The notes below the pieces were generated by a model, which saw only the letters and a list, made by a program, of their open reading frames with translations, did no database searches and was not told the DNA's origin. A stretch of DNA of 64,000 bases from Vulcanimicrobiota bacterium (lineage in GTDB: Bacteria > Vulcanimicrobiota > Vulcanimicrobiia > Vulcanimicrobiales > Vulcanimicrobiaceae): contig DAIDGX010000004.1 of assembly GCA_027452165.1 (NCBI GenBank), positions 1-64,000 of the forward strand, given 5' to 3'. The stretch's first letter is position 1; the number at the start of each line of letters is the position of its first letter. Both the position numbers and the translations under genes were made by a program. Below, piece after piece: positions 19,251 through 30,722 of the stretch.

Positions 19251-19499
19251 CTAATCGGCGACGAACGGCAAGAGCGCGATCACGCGGGCGCGCTTCACCG
19301 CGACCGTGACGAGGCGCTGATGCTTGGCGCAGTTACCGGAGATCCGGCGCGGAACGATCTTGCCGCGCTCGGAGACGCATTTTTTGAGACGGGTGACATC
19401 GCGGTAGCTGATGTCGAGCGCCTTATCGCCGCAGAAATTGCACGATTTACGCTTAGGGCGGCGTTCTTTCACCGCTCGCTTCGTCTTGTTGGTGGCCAT
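19251..19499 (-). CDS. rpsR: 30S ribosomal protein S18
   Basis: Eighty-two residues with the S18 signature [20 protein letters not shown] and RVIALLPFV. The N-terminal [10 protein letters not shown] and the later NCAKHQR give a CxxC...CxxH set, as in the zinc-binding form of S18. ATG 19499 is the conserved start; the reading continues upstream to 19862 but that part is antisense to the histidine kinase and lacks coding character. rpsF and ssb, often upstream of rpsR, are 27 kb away. Confidence 0.95.
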   Translation of the reverse strand: MATNKTKRAVKERRPKRKSCNFCGDKALDISYRDVTRLKKCVSERGKIVPRRISGNCAKHQRLVTVAVKRARVIALLPFVAD

Positions 19500-19749
19500 T
19501 GCAATTGTCCTTTGTAAGCTAGGTGGTTGGCGGTCGATCAGAATGATGTCCAGTGTCCGAGCGACCCTAGCCAGGTGACGCGGCAAGTCCGCGCCACAAA
19601 AAGTCCCGGCCGGAGCCGAGACGAGCCACGATGGTATCATGGCGCGCCCCGGGGCGGCTAGTGCCTTCCGTCGGAGGGGCGACGAAAGGGCCTTATGCGA
19701 ACGTATGTTCGCCAGCAACTCGTCCATTCCTGCCGAATGGAGACGCCAC

Positions 19750-20886
19750 ATGCACTTCGATCTACAGGCCCAGCATGCCGAGGAGACCTTCCGGGGCCTC
19801 TTGGAGTCGGCACCCGACGCCATGGTCATCGTCGATGACGAGGGCCGCATGCTCATGGTCAACGCGCAGACCGAACGACTCTTCGGCTACCGCCGCGACG
19901 AGTTGGTTCACGAACACGTGGAACTGCTGATCCCCGAGCGCCTGCGCGTTCGCCACACCGAGCACCGCCGGGCCTACTTGCACGATCCGCGGGTGCGCCC
20001 GATGGGCGTCGGCATGGAACTCAACGGCCTGCGCAAGGACGGCAGTGAATTTCCGGTCGAGATTAGCCTCAGCCCCATTCGTACACCCAACGGATTGATG
20101 ATCGTAAGTGCGATCCGCGACGTAACGGCGCGCCGCTCGATCGAAGAACAACTGCGCCGCCAGAACCTGCAACTCGAACATGCGAACCTCGCCAAGGATC
20201 GTTTCCTTGCCTCGATGAGCCACGAACTGCGCACGCCCCTCAACGCGATCATCGGCTTCACCGGTACGCTGCTGATGAAGTTGCCCGGCCCACTCACCCC
20301 CGAACAAGAGCAGCAACTCAAGATCATTCAAACCAGCGCCCGTCACTTGCTCTCCCTCATCAACGACATCCTCGATCTCGCAAAGATCGAATCCGGCAAG
20401 GTGGAACTGCACTTCGAAACGATCTTCGTGCGCGACGTGATTGCCGATGTCGTCACCGCGCTTGGCCCGGTCGCGCAGGAGAAGGGGCTCGTCCTCGAAG
20501 CCGACATCCCCTCCGAACGCATCCCCGTGCGCGCCGACCGCCGCGCGCTCCAGCAAATCTTGCTCAATCTCGCCTCCAACGCGGTGAAATACACCGACAC
20601 TGGTTGCGTTCGGCTCACGCTCGAGACCGGGCAGACCGACGGCCGCGAAACGATCAGCGTTGCGGTCACCGACACGGGCATCGGTATCAAACCCGAGGAT
20701 CAGGAGCGCCTCTTCGCCGCATTCGAACAACTCGACACCTCGAACACGCGGCGCTTCGAGGGCGCGGGGCTCGGCCTACACCTGAGCCGAAAACTCGCGA
20801 CATTGCTCGACGGCAGCATCGATTTCACCAGCACCTTCGGGGTGGGGAGCACCTTCACGTTTACGATGGCGCGCGGCGATGGCTAA
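19750..20886 (+). CDS. PAS-domain sensor histidine kinase
   Basis: A 378-residue soluble kinase. Residues 10-130 form a PAS domain ([20 protein letters not shown], later the HxxGxE-like [16 protein letters not shown] and PAC segment [15 protein letters not shown]). The H-box [17 protein letters not shown] carries the phospho-accepting histidine. ATP-binding motifs follow: N box [11 protein letters not shown]1 VTDTGIGI, F box and G2 [12 protein letters not shown]. No membrane segments. GGAG lies seven bases before ATG 19750; the open frame to 19639 has a basic leader. The 3' end overlaps the next gene by eight bases, so signals pass directly to the two receiver proteins. Confidence 0.92.
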   Translation: MHFDLQAQHAEETFRGLLESAPDAMVIVDDEGRMLMVNAQTERLFGYRRDELVHEHVELLIPERLRVRHTEHRRAYLHDPRVRPMGVGMELNGLRKDGSEFPVEISLSPIRTPNGLMIVSAIRDVTARRSIEEQLRRQNLQLEHANLAKDRFLASMSHELRTPLNAIIGFTGTLLMKLPGPLTPEQEQQLKIIQTSARHLLSLINDILDLAKIESGKVELHFETIFVRDVIADVVTALGPVAQEKGLVLEADIPSERIPVRADRRALQQILLNLASNAVKYTDTGCVRLTLETGQTDGRETISVAVTDTGIGIKPEDQERLFAAFEQLDTSNTRRFEGAGLGLHLSRKLATLLDGSIDFTSTFGVGSTFTFTMARGDG

Positions 20887-21658
20887 GATTCTCGTCGTCG
20901 AAGACAATCGCGCCAACCTCGAACTGATGACCTATTTGTTGCGCGCGTTCGGACACGACGTGAACGCATCGCCCAACCCGCTCGACGCGCTCGCCATCGC
21001 CGACGTCGAGCATTTTGATGCGATCGTGAGCGATGTGCTGATGCCTGGTATCGACGGGCTCGAATTCGCCCGTCGCATCAAACAGAGCAGCCACGCGCGG
21101 TCGACGCCGCTCATAGCCGTGACGGCGCTCGCGATGGTAGGCGATCGCGAGCGCATACTGGCCGCGGGTTTCGACGGTTACATTGCCAAGCCGATCGATC
21201 CCGAGCAGTTCGTGCCGACGGTGCAATCGTTCATCGCGAGCGTGACGCCTGGAGCAACGCACGCCCCGCTCGTTCTTGCCGTCGATGACGTGCAGGTAAA
21301 TCTCGACGTCATCGAGGGAACCTTGCGTCCCTCCGGCTTTCGTATGGTGCTCGCGCGCAGCAAAGACGAAGCGCTCGCCGCGATCGCACGCGAACGGCCC
21401 GACGTGATCCTCTCCGATCTTCACATGCCCGGCGGCGACGGCTTCGGCCTGATCAGCGCGATCAAGAGCGACCCGACGCTCAAAGCAATTCCGTTTTTGT
21501 TCGTCTCGTCAACGGGTTGGCGCACGGCCGACCAATTGCACGGCCTCGAACTAGGTGCCGTAAAATTCCTCATCCGTCCGATCGAACCGCAACGCCTCGT
21601 CGATGAGGTGCGTGCAGCGCTCGCGCAAAGCACACATGGCCATCGTTCTGATTCTTGA
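20879..21658 (+). CDS. Response regulator with two receiver domains and no output domain
   Basis: The 259 residues are two consecutive REC domains. The first ([18 protein letters not shown]) has phospho-acceptor Asp in [16 protein letters not shown] and the Lys in IAKPIDP. The second ([17 protein letters not shown]) has [17 protein letters not shown], but the usual Lys position reads LIRPIEP, with Arg instead. Nothing follows the second domain. It probably relays phosphate between the adjacent kinase and the single-domain regulator downstream, or controls a partner by binding. It overlaps both neighbours. Confidence 0.9.
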   Translation: MAKILVVEDNRANLELMTYLLRAFGHDVNASPNPLDALAIADVEHFDAIVSDVLMPGIDGLEFARRIKQSSHARSTPLIAVTALAMVGDRERILAAGFDGYIAKPIDPEQFVPTVQSFIASVTPGATHAPLVLAVDDVQVNLDVIEGTLRPSGFRMVLARSKDEALAAIARERPDVILSDLHMPGGDGFGLISAIKSDPTLKAIPFLFVSSTGWRTADQLHGLELGAVKFLIRPIEPQRLVDEVRAALAQSTHGHRSDS

Positions 21659-22010
21659 CGACGAGGCGGTGAACCGGTATCTCGTCACGACGGTCCTGAC
21701 GCATGCCGGTCACCGCGTCATCGAGGCCGACGACGGCGCAACGGCCATCGGCTTGGTACGCACGGAGCGCCCGGACCTCGTTATCGTCGATCTCTTCATG
21801 CCACGCATGAGCGGCACCGAGTTCATCCGCGCGCTCCGCAACGATTCCGATTTGGCGAACACGCGCGTAGCGCTCTACACGGGTTCGGCTCCCGACGACG
21901 CCCTGCGTGATTTCATGACGATGACGCGCATCGAGCACGTGATCCCCAAACCCTCAGAGCCGGACGAGCTTGCGTTGATCGTGGCGCGCGCATGCGCGGC
22001 AACGCCCTAA
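21636..22010 (+). CDS. Single-domain response regulator
   Basis: A 124-residue REC domain ([20 protein letters not shown], phospho-acceptor Asp in LVIVDLFMPRMSGTEF, Lys in VIPKPSEPDEL). There is no output domain, as in CheY and Spo0F. ATG 21636 gives the clean receiver start; it overlaps the two-receiver gene by 23 bases. It is the last gene of the kinase operon, and its stop overlaps that of a small gene on the other strand. Confidence 0.88.
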   Translation: MAIVLILDDEAVNRYLVTTVLTHAGHRVIEADDGATAIGLVRTERPDLVIVDLFMPRMSGTEFIRALRNDSDLANTRVALYTGSAPDDALRDFMTMTRIEHVIPKPSEPDELALIVARACAATP

Positions 22011-22183
22011 GAGCCGGTCGTCTTGTCCTTCTTGCGCTCCCGTTCGGCTGCTTCGGCCGCTGCTTCGTCGCTGTGCCACTTGCGCAGCAGGTCGAAGCGC
22101 TGCCGGTCGTCGGTCGAGAAGGCTCCGCCGTCGAGCCCCAGTTCGTCAACCATCTCTTCGCCGGTATCCACGTCGTCGTTCAT
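22007..22183 (-). CDS. Small acidic protein of unknown function (58 residues)
   Basis: A short reading frame from ATG 22183 to TAG 22007, with ribosome binding site GAGGG five bases before the start. The protein opens MNDDVDTGEEMVDELGLDGG and ends KKDKTTGS; the middle (DRQRFDLLRKWHSDEAAAEA) is a charged amphipathic helix. It is convergent to the response-regulator gene, sharing four bases, and divergent from the S9 peptidase gene. The good ribosome binding site and the balanced, strongly charged composition support it; no family is recognised. Confidence 0.6.
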   Translation of the reverse strand: MNDDVDTGEEMVDELGLDGGAFSTDDRQRFDLLRKWHSDEAAAEAAERERKKDKTTGS

Positions 22184-22258
22184 CGTTGCCCTCGCTTTCG
22201 CTCGCTTTTAGGATACCACGCGCGAGGTTGAGCGAATCTCGCGCAAGAAGGCTCTGCC

Positions 22259-24350
22259 ATGCTTGGTTTTGCTGCTGCCGTCCTTGCGGCACAACTCACG
22301 ATCGACGACATCGTCGCACGCCATCCGATCACCGGGAACCCGCCGTTTGCCTTCTCGTGGGCGCCCGACGGCTCGCGATATCTGTACAGCCGGCCCGGTG
22401 CCACCGAAAAAGATCCTCCGGTACTCTACGTACACGATCTGCGCGCGAACACCGATCGCGAGCTCTTAGCAGCGAAAGACGACGCCCGCGGTTCGCGCTC
22501 GCGAGCCATTGCGCAAGTCGTCTGGTCGCATGACTCAAAGCATCTTGCGCTGATCAACGCCGGGTCGCTCGAAGTGGTCGCCGACGACGGATCGGGCGAG
22601 CGTACGCTCGCCAAAGGCGTGGACGATCCGCAGTGGTCGCCCGGCGACCGGCGCATCGCCTACGTCCATAAGAACGATCTTTACGTGGTGGATGTGGCGA
22701 GCGGAACGAAACAGCGCATTACGCACGACGGTTCATCGACGATCATCAACGGCGACCCCGACTGGCTCTATAGCGAAGAGCTCGATGTTGCGCACGCCTT
22801 CGCGTGGTCGCCGGACGGCAAGAGTCTTGCGTTTTTACGCTTCAATGAATCACCAATCAAGCCTTTCCCAATTCAACACTACCTTCCCACGCACAACGTC
22901 GTCGAAGAGCAGCATTATCCACTAGCCGGAACGCCGAACCCACGTGTCTCCTTGCGCGTTGCCGATCTCGCAACCGGAGCGATCCGCACGCTCTACAGCG
23001 GCGCCCCCGACGACGAATACTTGGTCTCGTTCCGCTGGATGCCCAATAGTAGCGCTGTCGTTGACGAGATCGTGGATCGCGCCCAACAACATCTGCGGCT
23101 CACGGCGTTCCCCCGCGACGGGTCGCCTGCGCGCACGATCTTGCGTGAATCGGATCCGCATTTCGTGGATGAACAAAATGCGCCGACATTCATCGACGGC
23201 GGTCGCGCGATGCTCTGGATGTCCGAGAAAGACGGCGTTCAAGCGCTCTACCGGGTGAACGTGCGTACGGGCACGTACGCCCGCCTCACGGGCGATTATC
23301 CCGTGGCCGACTTATTGCGGGTGGATCAGCGCGGGGGCTTCGTGTACGTGAGCGCGTTCTACCCCACGCGTCGCGATCGCGCGATGTTGCGCATCTCGCT
23401 CCACGGCGGGCCGATGGTGAACCTGACGCCTGGCCAAGGTTCGCACATGGTGACGATGTCGAAACACGGCGACGGCTACATCGAGACCGCGTCGTCGTTC
23501 AACCAGCCGCCGATCGTCACGCTGCGTTCGCTCGGGTCCTCCGCGAGCACCGTGCTTTTCCGGACTCCCAATCTCGCGCAGTACGATCTGGGCACAACCA
23601 AACGTTTGGAAATTCCCTCGAAATGGGGACCGCTCGACGCCGAGCTCACCCTGCCGAAGAACTTCGATCCCCGCAAACGTTATCCGGTGGTCGTGTACGT
23701 GTACGGCGGACCGCTCCCGGTGGATTACGGCGTCGCAAGCAACGACGTGTGGCCAGGCCTCTTCCCATACCTGCTGGCACAACACGGCTTCCTCTACTTC
23801 ACGATCGACGGTCCCGCGTCGAACAACGATCGCTCACAGAACGCGCGTCTGTTCTACAAGCGCATGGGCGAGATCGCGATGCAAGGGCCACTCGCCGGCG
23901 CAGCATGGCTGAAGGCGCAACCGTACGTGGACGCCTCGCGCATCGGTCTGTGGGGCTGGAGTTACGGTGGGTACCTCACGGCGTTCACGATGACGCACGC
24001 GCCCGGCATCTTCGAGAGCGGGATCGCCGGCGGTCCGCCGGCCGATTGGCGTTTCTACGATACGGCTTATACCGAGCGCTACATGGGCATGCCGCAAAAG
24101 AACAAGGCCGCCTATACGCGCACCGCCGTATTACCCGCCGCAGCGCATCTCAAAGGCCATCTGCTACTTCTGCAGGGTACAGCCGACGACAACGTTCACG
24201 TGATGAACTCGATCTCACTGCTGCAAGCGTTCATCAACGCGGGCAAACACGTTGACTACTTCGTCTATCCCGATCAACGTCACGGGATCGGCGGCATCGC
24301 GGCCCGCCGCGACCTCTACACGCGCATGCTCGATTGGTGGGAGCGTACCC

Positions 24351-24361
<11 letters not shown>
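22259..24361 (+). CDS. S9-family prolyl oligopeptidase (DPP4-like)
   Basis: A 700-residue serine peptidase. The N-terminus (MLGFAAAVLAAQLTIDDIVA) looks like a short signal peptide. Residues about 20-450 form a beta-propeller (repeats such as FAFSWAPDGSRYLYSRP and FAWSPDGKSLAFLRF), containing the DPP4-type EE pair in DWLYSEELDV. The alpha/beta-hydrolase domain has the nucleophile in GLWGWSYGGYLTAF, then the Asp in GTADDNVHVMN and the His in YPDQRHGIGG. Such enzymes remove N-terminal dipeptides from small peptides, probably in the periplasm. Its 3' end overlaps the oxyR gene by 11 bases on the other strand. Confidence 0.93.
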
Positions 24362-27528
<3,167 letters not shown>

Positions 27529-27553
27529 CGATCCGCGCCGGCGAGCACAACAA

Positions 27554-27586
27554 CGAGAGGCGCGAGCATAACGCTCGCGCCTCTCG
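27554..27586. terminator. Perfect 14-bp hairpin between convergent katG and glnA
   Basis: CGAGAGGCGCGAGC (27554-27567) and GCTCGCGCCTCTCG (27573-27586) pair perfectly around a five-base loop. It lies 25 bases after the katG stop and 21 bases after the glnA stop. No run of T follows on either strand, so it may act as a weak bidirectional terminator or RNA-end stabiliser. Confidence 0.6.
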
Positions 27587-27607
27587 TGCGATGTCGTCGC
27601 CGAACCT

Positions 27608-29035
27608 CTAGAACAGGTTCCAGAGGAACTGGTTGTACACTTCGTGGTGGAACTGCACCTCGGGAGCTTTGACGAAGGTTCCGAGCGAGCGCGGGCACCG
27701 ATCGGCGCTTGCTTGTTTCAAGTCGGCATAACGCGTCACCACGTCGTCGCCGAGCATCGTTGCCGCCCATGCCGAGCCCCGGAAATCACCGAGCGCATCG
27801 TAGATGTTGTCGGGCAGATAGCGGTCGCCGTTACGCAGATCCTTGGCGTCGCTGATCGCGCCGTCGAGCCCTGTTTTAAAGACCGCGAGCATCACGAGAT
27901 ACGGGTTCGCGTCGGGCCCGACGGAGCGCACCTCGACGCGCGCGCTACGCTCGTTACCGATCGGGATGCGCACCATCGAGCCACGATCCACAGCCGAGGC
28001 CTTGATCTGATTGGGCGCCTCGAAGTGCGGATCGAGGCGGCGATATGCGTTCACCGAGGCGTTGAGCATGAGGCAGATGTCGCGACCGGCGGTAAGGATG
28101 CGATCGATGAACTGCCACGCGGGGGCGCTCATCTTTTCCTCGCCGTTTGCATCCCAGAACAGGTTCTTACCGTCTTTGCTGATCGAAACGTTCGTGTGCA
28201 TACCGCTGCCGTTGACGCCCACCACCGGCTTGGGCAAGAAGCTCGCCGTCATTCCCATGCGCGTCGCGACCTGGCGGCAGATGAGCTTGTAGAGCTGAAT
28301 CTGATCCGCTGCCGCAACGACCTCGCCGTAGCTGTAGTTGATCTCGAACTGCGAGGGCGCAACCTCGGGATGATCTTTCTCGTTCTCGAATCCCATCGCG
28401 CGCTGCACCTCTGCAACGGTATCGATGAACGAGCGCAGCGGATCGCCGGGCAACGAGTGATAGTAGCCGCCCGTATTCACGTAGTCGAAACGCCCGGTAT
28501 CGTGATAGCGTTGCTCTGCGTCGATCCCGTCGAACAGGAAGCCTTCGATCTCGTTGGCAGCGTTGAGCGTGAAGCCGTTCTTAGTAAACTGCTCGTTCGA
28601 AAACTGTTTGAGCACGCCGCGCAGGTCGGCAGCAAAGGGCGATCCATCGCGGTTGAGCACATCGGCAAAGACGAGCACTTTGCCCGGACCGAAGACGTCG
28701 GCCGGCGCCCAGTAGAACGACGCCCAATCGAGCGCGAGACGGAGATCGCTCTCGCGCTGCGCCGTGAAGCCGCGAATCGAGGAACCGTCGAACGTGAGGT
28801 TATCGAACGACTTCAACAAGAACTTTTTGTCGTAGTCGAGCATGTGCAAGCGACCTTCGAGATCGCTAAAGAGCACCGTCACCGCTTTGATGCGCGGTTC
28901 CGACGTTAGATAATTGAGGCGCTCCTCCTGAACTTGCGCGGCGGGCACGCGGTCTTTGCGCTGCTGTTTCGCGCGCAGGTTCAATTCTTCGAGTTCGGCA
29001 TAGGGTAACTCGAGAAACTCTCGCATCTCCGGCAT
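27608..29035 (-). CDS. glnA: Type I glutamine synthetase
   Basis: A 475-residue GSI enzyme that makes glutamine from glutamate, ammonia and ATP. Motifs: the beta-grasp FDGSSIRGF (82-90), the ATP site VGVNGSGMHTN (272-282), and NERSARVEVR (361-370). The last residues (VYNQFLWNLF) are unusual. At 410-413 NIYDALG stands where the NLYDLP adenylylation site lies in the regulated subtype; the Tyr is present but the Leu-Pro is not, so adenylylation is uncertain. It starts at ATG 29035 with no nitrogen-regulation partner nearby. The N-terminus is about 40 residues longer than in E. coli. Confidence 0.95.
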   Translation of the reverse strand: MPEMREFLELPYAELEELNLRAKQQRKDRVPAAQVQEERLNYLTSEPRIKAVTVLFSDLEGRLHMLDYDKKFLLKSFDNLTFDGSSIRGFTAQRESDLRLALDWASFYWAPADVFGPGKVLVFADVLNRDGSPFAADLRGVLKQFSNEQFTKNGFTLNAANEIEGFLFDGIDAEQRYHDTGRFDYVNTGGYYHSLPGDPLRSFIDTVAEVQRAMGFENEKDHPEVAPSQFEINYSYGEVVAAADQIQLYKLICRQVATRMGMTASFLPKPVVGVNGSGMHTNVSISKDGKNLFWDANGEEKMSAPAWQFIDRILTAGRDICLMLNASVNAYRRLDPHFEAPNQIKASAVDRGSMVRIPIGNERSARVEVRSVGPDANPYLVMLAVFKTGLDGAISDAKDLRNGDRYLPDNIYDALGDFRGSAWAATMLGDDVVTRYADLKQASADRCPRSLGTFVKAPEVQFHHEVYNQFLWNLF

Positions 29036-29450
29036 CCTCTCCTGTACTAGCGGCGGTCGGCTTTGGGGATTGCCTCACCGCTTACACAATGTGTCGCGCC
29101 CGCCTTTGTGCATTTGGTAAAACGCCGCGAGCGCGCGTTCGCCGCAAGGTGCGAGTATCGTCGCAGCGGGCTAGGCGTACACGTCGATGTTGCGGCCGAT
29201 CCCGATGGCGCGGAAGTAGCGCGTCGTCTCCGCAGACTCGCGCGGGCGGAGCACCTGCGCAGCCCCCTGCACCCGCGACGCCAACGTCGCGAGCGTCTGG
29301 CGGTACTGCGCGATCGCCCAAGCGACCGAGACCGAGACGGCCTGCATGCTCACGATCTATACCATCGGGCAGGTACTCCCGAAACGTGAGGACGAGGGAC
29401 TGGGGCGACGAGGAGTCTAAGGATGCCCGGGTAGGAGGATGAAGCCCGAG
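29036..29450. other. Intergenic stretch of 415 bases upstream of glnA
   Basis: This stretch separates divergent glnA and the first small secreted protein. The only coding-like element is a 58-codon minus-strand frame at 29171-29347, listed separately with low confidence. No riboswitch, RNA gene or long repeat was recognised. Overlapping longer minus-strand frames (to 29768) run antisense into the secreted protein and look like shadows. Confidence 0.5.
29171..29347 (-). CDS. Possible small protein (58 residues)
   Basis: From ATG 29347 to TAG 29171-29173. The first half is an amphipathic helix (MQAVSVSVAWAIAQYRQTLA), followed by a charged stretch and the end RNIDVYA. There is no strong ribosome binding site, only a GTGAG directly before the ATG. 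A GTG at 29353 is an alternative start. No family is recognised. I list it because the composition is protein-like and the region is otherwise empty. Confidence 0.3.
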   Translation of the reverse strand: MQAVSVSVAWAIAQYRQTLATLASRVQGAAQVLRPRESAETTRYFRAIGIGRNIDVYA

Positions 29451-29930
29451 ATGAAGCCTTTTCATCGGGTCGCGTACATGGCGGCCGCACTGACATGCGG
29501 CATCGCGCTCGTGAACGCGCCGGCCCGAGCCAACCTTGACACGGTGATCGCACCGAAAGTCACCGTCACCACCGGAACGATGGACGATTGCAGCGCACGT
29601 GCGAAGAGCGCGCTGACCACCGTGATGAACAGCGCCTTCGAAGCCGGCGCCGGCTCCGGACAGTGGATCGGTGTGGTTCGCGTCGGCGGTGCAGCCTCGG
29701 CCGCCGCCGTCGTCGAGTGTCACCCGCTCGATGCCGGATATACGGCAAGCTTCACCTGCTCGGTGCAAGTGCCCCCCAATCCGGAGACGGCAGACGCTCT
29801 CTGCACGAAGGTCACCGCCGCGTTCACTGCCGCGGGGCCGGCACCCGCGCCTGCCGCGCCGGCAGCGGCGCCAGCGGCGTCGCCCTCACCGGCGCCAGAC
29901 ACGACATCGCCCGCAGGAGGTGCACGATGA
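29451..29930 (+). CDS. Secreted protein with paired cysteines, paralogue of next gene
   Basis: A 159-residue exported protein: signal peptide MKPFHRVAYMAAALTCGIAL ending near PARA, then a domain with GTMDDCSARAKSAL, VVECHPLD, ASFTCSVQVPP and TADALCTKV, four cysteines likely forming two disulfides, and an Ala/Pro-rich low-complexity tail. ATG 29451 leaves 12 bases after GGAGG; an in-frame ATG at 29439 directly abuts the GGAGG and is less likely. It overlaps its paralogue by ATGA. The function is unknown. Confidence 0.75.
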   Translation: MKPFHRVAYMAAALTCGIALVNAPARANLDTVIAPKVTVTTGTMDDCSARAKSALTTVMNSAFEAGAGSGQWIGVVRVGGAASAAAVVECHPLDAGYTASFTCSVQVPPNPETADALCTKVTAAFTAAGPAPAPAAPAAAPAASPSPAPDTTSPAGGAR

Positions 29931-30592
29931 AGGTGAGCGCACGCAGTATCCGCATCTTTGCAGCCATCTTCTTCGCCGGCATCGTTGCGAACATGGGCGT
30001 CGCCCCCGCGGCCGTGGATCTATCAACCGGCATCCGGTACGTGATGCCGGCCGGAACGGTTGACGACTGCGGCACGAAAGCCCAAGCAGCACTCAGCAAG
30101 TATTTGAACGCGCCGAGCGAGTCGCAGCCGGGAAGCCATGAGTACATCGCCCAGGGACCGCTCGGACAGTCGAGCGCACAGTTACTCACCGCGACCGGCA
30201 CCATCCACTGCTTCGCGCTACCGTCCGGATACATCGTCACGTTCACCTGCACGGTCGAGACGCCGAACAATCCGTACACGGCAAACGATCTCTGCCTCGA
30301 TCTGGCGCACAATTTCGCGGGCAAGCCGGAGACGGCGCTTGCGACCCCATCGCCGCAACCGACGGGTTGCACGAGCGCAAACCTCGTCGGCACCTGGAAG
30401 TCGGACAACGATAACAAGGTGCTCACGATGACAGCCGATGGCAGCCTCACCGATGCTGATGGTGTATCGGGAAGTTGGATTCTCTACAACGGCAACGCGA
30501 CGATTACATACTACGGCAATCACGCGATGAAGCTCTCGCCCGACGGCAAGCACCTAAGCGGCGACGGCTACAGTTTCACCCGCCAATGCTAG
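29927..30592 (+). CDS. Secreted protein with paired cysteines and lipocalin-like C-terminal domain
   Basis: A 221-residue exported protein. Signal peptide (SIRIFAAIFFAGIVANMGVA), then a domain like that of the preceding gene (GTVDDCGTKAQAAL, TIHCFALP, VTFTCTVETPN, TANDLCLDL), so the pair arose by tandem duplication. This copy carries an additional C-terminal domain of strand character (NLVGTWKSDNDNKVLTMTAD and GSWILYNGNATITYYG) that resembles lipocalin-like DUFs. A GGAGG lies six bases before ATG 29927. A strong terminator follows. Confidence 0.77.
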   Translation: MKVSARSIRIFAAIFFAGIVANMGVAPAAVDLSTGIRYVMPAGTVDDCGTKAQAALSKYLNAPSESQPGSHEYIAQGPLGQSSAQLLTATGTIHCFALPSGYIVTFTCTVETPNNPYTANDLCLDLAHNFAGKPETALATPSPQPTGCTSANLVGTWKSDNDNKVLTMTADGSLTDADGVSGSWILYNGNATITYYGNHAMKLSPDGKHLSGDGYSFTRQC

Positions 30593-30617
30593 CGATCGCA
30601 TAACGCCGATCGCGTTC

Positions 30618-30658
30618 ACGGAGAAGCCCGGTGCATCGCACCGGGCTTCTCCGTTTTT
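30618..30658 (+). terminator. Rho-independent terminator
   Basis: ACGGAGAAGCCCGGTGC (30618-30634) and GCACCGGGCTTCTCCGT (30638-30654) form a perfect 17-bp stem with a three-base loop, followed by TTTTT up to 30658. It ends the two-gene secreted-protein operon 26 bases after its stop. Confidence 0.9.
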
Positions 30659-30722
30659 CTCGAGCAGGCACGGCATCGATATCGTGCAATACTTGCATCA
30701 ATAGTCACCGGGAGGCTACCGC

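Noticed and set aside
27644-28909. 421-codon plus-strand frame opposite glnA
   Set aside because: Shadow of the well-conserved glutamine synthetase; no recognisable domain.
29082-29768. 228-codon minus-strand frame overlapping the secreted protein
   Set aside because: Runs antisense through the signal peptide and cysteine domain of the secreted protein; no coding character.
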